Positions 41,060-46,262 of a DNA stretch of 46,262 nucleotides are shown one piece after another. The notes beneath the pieces are model-generated. The model was not told where the DNA came from. It did no database searches and saw only the letters and a list, made by a program, of their open reading frames with translations. Numbering within the stretch: the stretch's first letter is position 1; every line of letters starts with the position of its first letter. The translations under genes were made by a program, and so were the position numbers. This DNA comes from Candidatus Doudnabacteria bacterium (GTDB lineage Bacteria > Patescibacteriota > Doudnabacteria > UBA920): contig CAIVSE010000039.1 of the NCBI GenBank assembly GCA_903908535.1, positions 1 to 46,262 of the forward strand, written 5' to 3'.

Positions 41060-41497
41060 ATGAAGACGCAGAAAAAAGTCTCGCACTGGTATAAACGGGG
41101 TGAAGCTTATGCCAAAGAGAGCATCGTGATTGCCAACAGGAATCTTCCGCCGCACGCGGTAGATTTCTATCTTGGGGCTCTTTCCGTTGTGAAGAGCTCG
41201 CCGGGACATCCTCTGAAGGACAATCCCAAGCACCCATTCTGGATGTTGCTTACAGGTCTCGTGGAGGACGGGAAGATTACTCCCAAGCAGCTCGGAATTG
41301 TGGATGGGTCTCGTGCCGACTCTGAAAGCACAGCGGCCGATTCGGATCCGCTTCTGGACGAAAAGTTAGATGTGGTTTTTGTGGCATCCGCATTTGACTG
41401 GGGCTCGTTGAAGCCTCTGACCAAACTCTGCCACGCCCAAACGCAAATTGGCGTGCCGGTGTCGCGTTCGGTTATGAACGCCATGGCCGTTCGGTAG
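41060..41497 (+). CDS. Uncharacterised protein (145 aa)
   Basis: No family recognised. The N-terminal 25 residues are basic, followed by a mixed helical region, a Ser/Asp-rich stretch near 83-97 and a C-terminal helix. No signal peptide. A purine-rich AAAAAGAGGA site precedes the ATG. Leucine is coded by CTT, CTC, CTG and TTG and never TTA, as in the gene at 5549. It forms a single-gene unit between its own promoter and terminator. Confidence 0.65.
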   Translation: MKTQKKVSHWYKRGEAYAKESIVIANRNLPPHAVDFYLGALSVVKSSPGHPLKDNPKHPFWMLLTGLVEDGKITPKQLGIVDGSRADSESTAADSDPLLDEKLDVVFVASAFDWGSLKPLTKLCHAQTQIGVPVSRSVMNAMAVR

Positions 41498-41517
41498 TTT
41501 GTGATATTTCGCCTTTT

Positions 41518-41550
41518 TGGGGTCATCGTTTGCGATGGCCCTCTTTTTTT
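41518..41550 (+). terminator. Intrinsic terminator
   Basis: GGGGTCATCG and CGATGGCCCT stem around TTTG, followed by seven T. Confidence 0.8.
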
Positions 41551-41577
41551 GACTTATTTCCCAATATAAGCTATAAT
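41549..41577 (+). promoter_or_regulatory. Promoter of rpmF-nusB
   Basis: TTGACT (41549-41554), 17-nt spacer, TATAAT (41572-41577). Confidence 0.75.
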
Positions 41578-41629
41578 TTACCTGCTGTCTAAATGTTAAA
41601 TCTTATATTTTAAATTTTAAATAATTCTT

Positions 41630-41800
41630 ATGGGCGTTCCTAAAAAGCACAAAACCCGTAGCGGCCGCGACCAGCGCCGCAGCCACCTTGCCTTAAAAAA
41701 GACCTCTTTCGCCAAATGTAAAAATTGCGGCGGTCCAACCATGCCGCATTTGCCCTGCAAAAATTGCGGTTACTTAAACGGCAGAAAAGTAACAAAGTAA
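41630..41800 (+). CDS. rpmF: Ribosomal protein bL32
   Basis: Large-subunit ribosomal protein of 56 aa. It begins MGVPKKHKTRSGRDQRRSH and keeps the zinc ribbon CKNCG..(9 residues)..CKNCG of the Zn-binding form of bL32. It lies 22 nt before nusB and is probably in the same transcript. Confidence 0.93.
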   Translation: MGVPKKHKTRSGRDQRRSHLALKKTSFAKCKNCGGPTMPHLPCKNCGYLNGRKVTK

Positions 41801-41822
41801 TTATTAGTACCTGCCAAATCTA

Positions 41823-42242
41823 ATGGCTAACAGACATCTTTCCCGCACCATTGCCATGCAATCTTTGTTTGAATGGGATTTTCATGGCGGACACGGAGAT
41901 TTAAAGGAGATTATCCAAAATAACATTGGGCAGTTTGGCGCTAATTTAGACGATACGGCCTTTATTTTTAAGCTGGCCGAAGGGGTGGTGGCTAATTTGC
42001 CGGCCATAGACGAAATTATCACTAAAAACGCCACAGAGTGGCCGGTGGACCAAATTACCCTGGTGGACCGTAATGTTTTGCGTATTGGCATTTATGAGCT
42101 AATGTTTTTAAAGGAAGTTCCGCCCAAAGTGGCTATTAATGAAGCCGTGGAGCTGGCCAAGACCTTTGGCGGCGAAAGCAGCGGTAAATTTTTAAACGGT
42201 GTTTTGGGGACTTTATATAAAGGATTCTCGCAGCAGAGCTGA
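41823..42242 (+). CDS. nusB: Transcription antitermination factor NusB
   Basis: RNA-binding all-helical protein for rRNA antitermination, 139 aa. It shows the N-terminal [13 protein letters not shown], the central [20 protein letters not shown] block and the C-terminal [30 protein letters not shown] block typical of the family. Full length. It follows rpmF. Confidence 0.95.
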   Translation: MANRHLSRTIAMQSLFEWDFHGGHGDLKEIIQNNIGQFGANLDDTAFIFKLAEGVVANLPAIDEIITKNATEWPVDQITLVDRNVLRIGIYELMFLKEVPPKVAINEAVELAKTFGGESSGKFLNGVLGTLYKGFSQQS

Positions 42243-42260
42243 CGAGGTTTTGAACCCATA

Positions 42261-42322
42261 TTATCTCCTCGGCTCGCTTATCCTTTGCAAGCGAAGGATA
42301 GACTCGCCTACGTCGCGAATAA
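42261..42322. repeat. Dispersed palindromic repeat, family A (copy 4)
   Basis: Nearly identical to the reverse complement of copy 3 (20711-20770) with about two changes. The inner palindrome is TATCCTTTGC..GAAGGATA. It lies behind nusB; the rest of the gap to the HU gene holds only a TATAAT (42448-42453). Confidence 0.8.
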
Positions 42323-42498
42323 AACTTTGCCTCCCGAAGAGCTTGCGGTGAAATAAAAATTATCTTGTTTTTGTAACAATAAATGAGACACAGTTTTGGT
42401 TTTGCCCCGTCATTAGCTTTATACTAGCTAAATTTATAAATTTAGGCTATAATTACAATAGGTAAATATTAAAAAGAAATAATTAATTTATCTCATAT

Positions 42499-42780
42499 AT
42501 GAACAAATTACAACTAACCGAGCAGTTAGCGGCCAAATTAAGTATCACCCATAGCGACAGCGAACGTTTTTTAAATACCTTAATCGCCATGATATACGAG
42601 CAATTGCGTGGCGGAGACAAAGTCAACATTAGCGGTTTTGGCCAGTTTAGCGTCAGCCATCGCCATTCCCGCATTGGCGTCAACCCCAGGAATCCTTCCC
42701 AAAAAATTACCATTCCAGAGCTAAATACCCCCAAATTTAAAGCCGGCGAAGCCTTTAAGGAAGCCATAAAGCTTCGATAA
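42499..42780 (+). CDS. HU/IHF-family DNA-binding protein
   Basis: Dimeric DNA-bending protein of 93 aa, full length. An N-terminal helix pair with LTEQLAAKL precedes the beta-arm region with SGFGQFSVSHRHSRIGVNPRNP; the NPRNP tip carries the DNA-intercalating proline. The KFKAGEAFKEAI C-terminal helix is standard. A TATAAT lies 46 nt upstream. The gene is followed by a half copy of the ACATGACCC repeat and a terminator. Confidence 0.93.
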   Translation: MNKLQLTEQLAAKLSITHSDSERFLNTLIAMIYEQLRGGDKVNISGFGQFSVSHRHSRIGVNPRNPSQKITIPELNTPKFKAGEAFKEAIKLR

Positions 42781-42782
42781 AG

Positions 42783-42798
42783 GGGACATGACCCATTT
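42783..42798. repeat. Half copy of the GGGGACATGACCCATT palindrome element
   Basis: Sixteen bases identical to the left arm of the inverted repeat at 35117-35135, directly behind the HU stop codon; no right arm seen. Confidence 0.6.
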
Positions 42799-42809
42799 TT
42801 TAGCTTTTA

Positions 42810-42842
42810 AATCCCAAAACTGTCCAAGTTTTGGGATTTTTG
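42810..42842 (+). terminator. Intrinsic terminator after the HU gene
   Basis: AATCCCAAAAC pairs with GTTTTGGGATT around TGTCCAA, followed by TTT. Confidence 0.85.
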
Positions 42843-42860
42843 GTACAATAACCCTGATTT

Positions 42861-42931
42861 GCGGGTATCGTATAACGGTAGTACATTAGCCTTCCAAGCT
42901 GATGGCGGGGGTCCGACTCCCCCTACCCGCT
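42861..42931 (+). tRNA. tRNA-Gly (anticodon TCC)
   Basis: Acceptor GCGGGTA/TACCCGC, anticodon arm TTAGC-CTTCCAA-GCTGA (anticodon TCC, codon GGA), T arm GGGGT/CTCCCC region, discriminator T and an encoded CCA at 42932-42934. A TACAAT (42844-42849) lies just upstream. Confidence 0.93.
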
Positions 42932-42963
42932 CCAGCCTTCGCCCCTAAAGGGGCTACGGCTGG
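42932..42963. repeat. Palindrome directly after tRNA-Gly
   Basis: CCAGCC/GGCTGG with inner CCCC/GGGG around TAAA. It begins at the tRNA CCA end. Confidence 0.65.
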
Positions 42964-43024
42964 CTTACGCCTTTTGGTCAAACATAAATAATTATCTTAA
43001 CATTTTATATTTTCAGGCGAAGGC

Positions 43025-43055
43025 TGTCCGACGAAGCTTTATGCGAAGTCGGACA
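43025..43055. repeat. Palindromic repeat with GAAGCTTTATGCGAA core
   Basis: TGTCCGAC (43025-43032) and GTCGGACA (43048-43055) flank the core; the same type as at 19776 and 35942. It overlaps the -35 region of an extended -10 promoter TGCTATAAT (43061-43069) that serves the next gene. Confidence 0.75.
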
Positions 43056-43093
43056 AAAAGTGCTATAATAAAACAAATCCTTAAATAAATCTT

Positions 43094-44170
43094 ATGGAAA
43101 CAGAAACCAAATTCCCCGGTCCAATCGCGCTTTTAAAGCAGGCTTGGCAAATTTATAAAAGCCGTTTTTGGGTTTTAGTGGGTATTTATATTATTCCCGC
43201 GGTGTTAGTAATTGCTTTAACTTTAGTGGCCGGAGGTGGGGCTGTTGCCGGCAGTCTGCTGGGAATAAAAGCCAGTCCGGTTCTTTTAGTTACAGTAATA
43301 GTTTTGGCTGTCCTCATTTATTTAGCCGTAATTTACATTAGTTTGTGGTCGCAAACCGCCCTTTTATTCGCGGTTAAGGGCGCGGACCAAAAAGTGGGCT
43401 TTAAGGAAAGTTTCAGTCAGGCCTCAAATAAAGTCTTTTCCGTGCTTGGTGCCTCCCTTTTGGTGGGATTGGCTATTTTTGGCTTAATGCTGGTTAGTGG
43501 AGCGGTTATTTTTGTTCTCTACATGGTTTTGCCCAAGATGGCTATTCTCTTCTTTGTAGAGGGCATTTTGGGCTTATTAGCGGCATTGTGGGCCATTAAG
43601 CTGGGATTGGAATTTTCTTTGGCCACATATGTAGTGGTTGGGGATAATACCCGGGCACTGTCCGCAATCCAGCGTAGCCGGGATTACGTTAAGGGCCATT
43701 GGTGGGGCGTGTTTGGCCGGATGTTATTTTTGTTGGTTTTGGCCTTGGTTTATATCATTGTCGTGGTTTTAATTACCGCTATTTTTAAAGCCATTCCCGG
43801 CGCGGCCGGCCAAATTTTAAGCATGCTGGTGACTTTAGCTTTGGATGTTATTTTACCGCCTTTGTTTGTGGCTTACGCCTATTTAATTTATTCCCATTTG
43901 CGTGTCGTTAAAGGCGAATCCCAAATTCCGGCAGACAAAAAGAGCGTGGGCTTAATAATTTTGGCGGTAATAGTAATGGTAATTTTTGCACTTGGAATAT
44001 TTTTTGGCCTATCAAGCATAATATATAATTATGGGAATTCGGTTTCAAAAGCGCCTTATTTTCAGAACAATCAGGCTCAAACTTTAAGTCCCCAGCAAAT
44101 GCAGGAGCTCCAGCAGATGGAACAGCAATATCAAATGAGTACCTCCACAGCAACTTCCTCTTACCAATAA
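43094..44170 (+). CDS. Polytopic membrane protein (358 aa)
   Basis: About seven membrane segments (roughly 20-50, 58-88, 118-145, 150-172, 208-236, 240-266 and 283-308), a loop YVVVGDN..ALSAIQRSRDYVKGHWW typical of DUF975/GPDP-membrane-domain-like bacterial proteins, and a Gln/Ser/Thr-rich tail. The role is unknown. It starts behind an extended -10 and ends 4 nt before the DUF2090 gene, so the two form an operon. Confidence 0.75.
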   Translation: METETKFPGPIALLKQAWQIYKSRFWVLVGIYIIPAVLVIALTLVAGGGAVAGSLLGIKASPVLLVTVIVLAVLIYLAVIYISLWSQTALLFAVKGADQKVGFKESFSQASNKVFSVLGASLLVGLAIFGLMLVSGAVIFVLYMVLPKMAILFFVEGILGLLAALWAIKLGLEFSLATYVVVGDNTRALSAIQRSRDYVKGHWWGVFGRMLFLLVLALVYIIVVVLITAIFKAIPGAAGQILSMLVTLALDVILPPLFVAYAYLIYSHLRVVKGESQIPADKKSVGLIILAVIVMVIFALGIFFGLSSIIYNYGNSVSKAPYFQNNQAQTLSPQQMQELQQMEQQYQMSTSTATSSYQ

Positions 44171-44174
44171 TTTT

Positions 44175-45083
44175 ATGGAAAATCTTGGTTACACCCAACC
44201 CCTGTTTATTATGGCCTGCGACCATCGCGCCAGTTTTGCCAAAGGCATTTTTGGCGTCACAAGCGAAGATTGGCCGCCGGAATTAACCGAAGCCATCCGC
44301 GGCTATAAATATTTAATTTATCAGGGTTTATTAAAGGCTATAGAGCAGGGCGTGCCTAAAGACCACGCGGCTATTTTAATTGATGAACTTACCGGCGATA
44401 AAGTGCTCAAAGAAGCCAAACAGGCCGGAATTGCCACAATTTTGACCGTGGAAAGGAGCGGCCAGGCGGAATTTACCTTTGAATATGGGGAAGATTTCCC
44501 CGCGCACATTGTAAAATACGGCCCAACTTTTACTAAGGCTTTAATACGCTATAATCCTGACGGCGACGCGGAACTGAACGCCCGCCAGCGGGAAAAGTTA
44601 AAGGTTTTGGGGGATTATTGCCATCAAAATAATTTAAAGTTTTTAATTGAACCTTTAATTCCGGCTTTACCTCATCAATTAGCAGAAGTGGCGGGAGATA
44701 AACACCGTTACGACGCTGAACTGCGCCCGGATTTAACCATCCGCATGATTAAGGAAATGCAAACAGACGGAGTTGAGGTTGATATTTGGAAAATAGAAGG
44801 TTTGGAAAATCCAGCCTCATACGAAGAAATAATTGCGCAGGCGCGAGAAGGCGGGCGGAATGAGGTTTCGATTGTTGTCCTGGGCAGGGGAGAGAGCGAT
44901 GAAGCGGTACAAAAATGGCTGGAAGCCGGCAAACAAGTTAAGGGCGTTATTGGTTTTGCTATTGGCCGTACCATTTTTATGCAGCCGTTAATGGATCTAC
45001 ATAAGCAAAAAATTACTCAAGATCAGGCAATTAATAAAATTTGTGAGAACTATTTAAGCTTCTACCATATTTTTGCTCATTGA
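44175..45083 (+). CDS. DUF2090-type aldolase-like protein
   Basis: The 302-aa TIM-barrel protein resembles DUF2090, the domain fused to IolC in myo-inositol catabolism. It has the opening IMACDHRASF (Asp-His-Arg of the active site), ILIDELTGDKVL, a central KFLIEPLIP strand, VDIWKIEGLENPASY with the presumed Schiff-base lysine, and a terminal VIGFAIGRTIF strand. A class I aldolase-like reaction is likely; substrate unknown. No inositol genes are nearby. Confidence 0.8.
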   Translation: MENLGYTQPLFIMACDHRASFAKGIFGVTSEDWPPELTEAIRGYKYLIYQGLLKAIEQGVPKDHAAILIDELTGDKVLKEAKQAGIATILTVERSGQAEFTFEYGEDFPAHIVKYGPTFTKALIRYNPDGDAELNARQREKLKVLGDYCHQNNLKFLIEPLIPALPHQLAEVAGDKHRYDAELRPDLTIRMIKEMQTDGVEVDIWKIEGLENPASYEEIIAQAREGGRNEVSIVVLGRGESDEAVQKWLEAGKQVKGVIGFAIGRTIFMQPLMDLHKQKITQDQAINKICENYLSFYHIFAH

Positions 45084-45108
45084 TAAAACTGGCCGGTTTT
45101 GTTAAACT
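45080..45108 (+). promoter_or_regulatory. Promoter of the MNT/HEPN pair, leaderless
   Basis: TTGATA (45080-45085), 17-nt spacer, TAAACT (45103-45108); the -10 box ends 6 nt before the ATG at 45115. Confidence 0.55.
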
Positions 45109-45114
45109 ACCGGT

Positions 45115-45540
45115 ATGGACACGGGAATTGAACAACTAAAGGAAATTATTCAAAATTATCTGGCTGATAAGCCAGCGGCTTTTGTTTATGTTTTCGGCTC
45201 GGTGGCTAAAGGTTTGGCTGATAGGAATAGTGACATTGATATTGCGGTTGGTTTTAGTAAAGAAATGGATTATAATGACGCCCTGCTTGATAATCTGGCC
45301 GGGGAAATTGCCACTAAACTGCAAATACCTCTGGAAAAGGTGGATATTAAGGTTTTTAGCCAATTACCGCTATCTTTGCGTTTCCGCGTGATTCGCGACG
45401 GTATTTTGGTTTATATTAAAGATATTCGGACCCATCGCCTCCAGACTATAAGGACCATGCAGGCCTATGAAGATGAAAAACCGTTTTTTGACCGCGTTAA
45501 CCAGGCTTTTTTTAAGCATTATGCCTCCAAAACTCTATGA
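45115..45540 (+). CDS. MNT-type nucleotidyltransferase (antitoxin candidate)
   Basis: The 141-aa protein has the minimal nucleotidyltransferase motif VFGSVAKGLADRNSDIDIAVG (about 24-44), in which the GS and the DxD bind nucleotide and metal. In MNT/HEPN systems the enzyme AMPylates its HEPN partner and silences it. Its stop overlaps the next start (ATGA), as expected for an antitoxin/toxin pair. Confidence 0.85.
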   Translation: MDTGIEQLKEIIQNYLADKPAAFVYVFGSVAKGLADRNSDIDIAVGFSKEMDYNDALLDNLAGEIATKLQIPLEKVDIKVFSQLPLSLRFRVIRDGILVYIKDIRTHRLQTIRTMQAYEDEKPFFDRVNQAFFKHYASKTL

Positions 45541-45971
45541 GTGAGATAGATAAAGAATTATTGCGGCGCAAACTGGAGATATTAAGGGAGTATATTCAAA
45601 AGCTTCAGGAATTTCGGAGTATGGATGAACAAACTTTTTTAATTGATTATCACAATTTCGGTTTGGCCGAGCATTATTTGCAGCTGGCTATTGAATTGGT
45701 CTTGGATGTTTGCCGGCATTTTATTGTGGCCATGGGTTTGAAAACCTCGGAAGACAGCCGTGGATTTTTTGAGCTTTTGGCTAAGAATGGGATTTTAACC
45801 CAGGATTTTTTTGAAAAAAACAAAAATATGTCCGGTTTCCGTAACCGGCTGGTTCATGAGTATTCGGAAATTAATCATAAAAGGGTTTATCAGTATTTGC
45901 AGGATTATTTTGATGAGTTTGAAAAGTTTATCGTGCTTATTTCTAAATACCTGGAACGACAGGAGAAATAG
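45537..45971 (+). CDS. HEPN-domain protein (DUF86-like toxin candidate)
   Basis: The 144-aa all-helical protein has the catalytic HEPN ribonuclease motif R-x4-H in RNRLVHEY (about 101-108) and helices typical of DUF86. As a putative RNase toxin it is encoded directly with the MNT protein. It lies 7 nt upstream of tRNA-Pro. Confidence 0.85.
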   Translation: MSEIDKELLRRKLEILREYIQKLQEFRSMDEQTFLIDYHNFGLAEHYLQLAIELVLDVCRHFIVAMGLKTSEDSRGFFELLAKNGILTQDFFEKNKNMSGFRNRLVHEYSEINHKRVYQYLQDYFDEFEKFIVLISKYLERQEK

Positions 45972-45978
45972 ACCTTTT

Positions 45979-46049
45979 CGGGCTGTCGTATACCGGTAGT
46001 ACGCGTGCTTTGGGAGCACGTTGACTGGGTTCGATTCCCAGCAGCCCGA
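45979..46049 (+). tRNA. tRNA-Pro (anticodon TGG)
   Basis: Acceptor CGGGCTG/CAGCCCG, anticodon arm CGTGC-TTTGGGA-GCACG (anticodon TGG, codon CCA), T arm CTGGG-TTCGATT-CCCAG, discriminator A and an encoded CCA at 46050-46052. Confidence 0.94.
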
Positions 46050-46105
46050 CCAGACTTCGCTACCGACTTCGTTAAAACTTCGTCGGTCAAGAAAGCTTCG
46101 TCTGG
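46050..46105. repeat. Nested palindromes directly after tRNA-Pro
   Basis: CCAGAC/GTCTGG (46050-46055/46100-46105) encloses ACCGAC/GTCGGT (46062-46067/46082-46087), with GAAGCTTC-type inner sequence. It starts at the CCA end of the tRNA. Confidence 0.65.
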
Positions 46106-46175
46106 CAAGCCATAAGCCAGTTAGTATTTTCCAGTCAAGAGATGATACCTCCGCCGCCAGCGCCAAAAATTGAAA

Positions 46176-46262
46176 TTAAAGTTTAAATTTTTTAAATAAC
46201 TTGGTTTTTTCTTTTTGCAATAGTTCCGCGAAATCGGTGGAACTGTGGGCGGAACAAATATC
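46176..46262 (-). CDS. Possible C-terminal end of a gene entering from the right
   Basis: On the minus strand the frame from the window edge is open for 28 codons and ends at TAA (46176-46178). The tail reads AELLQKEKTKLFKKFKL, a plausible amphipathic C-terminus. Other minus frames here are also short open stretches, so this is tentative. Confidence 0.3.
   Translation of the reverse strand, partial: DICSAHSSTDFAELLQKEKTKLFKKFKL

Noticed and set aside
1-46262. CRISPR array, transposase or integrase genes
   Set aside because: No regularly spaced direct repeats and no transposase or recombinase motifs seen in any frame; the only reverse transcriptase is of the DGR type, not group II intron or retron.

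Overview
The window looks like chromosome from a Candidate Phyla Radiation (Patescibacteria, Parcubacteria-like) bacterium. The reasons are small housekeeping genes with isolated tRNAs, many large proteins with no recognisable family, an in-frame palindromic repeat inside an ABC-F gene, a cupredoxin-like anchored protein, and many genes whose -10 box lies only 6-8 nt before the start codon (leaderless mRNAs). The exact phylum cannot be fixed from this sequence alone.

Layout. 1-5330: tRNA-Val (cut by the window start), a candidate structured RNA, lepB, a degenerate histidyl-tRNA synthetase homologue, rpsU, yqeY, ftsA and two small coiled-coil genes. 5330-16860: an unusual block of unrecognised proteins (484, 1089, 102, 1358, 346, 203 and 101 aa) lying between ftsA and ftsZ. 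It includes a 1358-aa membrane protein whose frame breaks at a run of ten A before a DHH-like domain. 16860-21660: ftsZ, a small membrane protein, an ABC-F ATPase, a cupredoxin-like protein and a HAD phosphatase.

21692-30872 is the most exciting region: a complete diversity-generating retroelement (DGR). Its parts are a VWA protein with an HEGGH motif, two tandem copies of a two-gene cassette (137-aa protein plus MoxR-like AAA ATPase ending in a variable repeat), a template repeat with a structured RNA leader, avd on the opposite strand, and a DGR-type reverse transcriptase. Template and both variable repeats are 117 nt. VR2 differs from TR at 15 positions, all template adenines; VR1 differs at 14 positions, 13 of them adenines. 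The system therefore appears to diversify the C-terminal face of two MoxR-type ATPases that sit next to a VWA partner. My inference is a tunable recognition or conflict machine, with the ATPase/VWA pair as effector and the variable domain as sensor.

30899-37805: a P1B-type ATPase, NERD protein, FAD-linked oxidoreductase, YgjP-like metallopeptidase, a candidate small RNA with its own promoter and terminator, a nucleotidyltransferase and a methyltransferase. 37840-41500: groESL under a CIRCE-like operator, then a run of very small genes with strong Shine-Dalgarno sites and codon use unlike their neighbours. 41500-46262: rpmF, nusB, an HU protein, tRNA-Gly, a polytopic membrane protein, a DUF2090 aldolase-like protein, an MNT/HEPN toxin-antitoxin pair, tRNA-Pro and the possible 3' end of a further gene. 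Three or more families of short palindromic repeats are scattered between, after and even inside genes.
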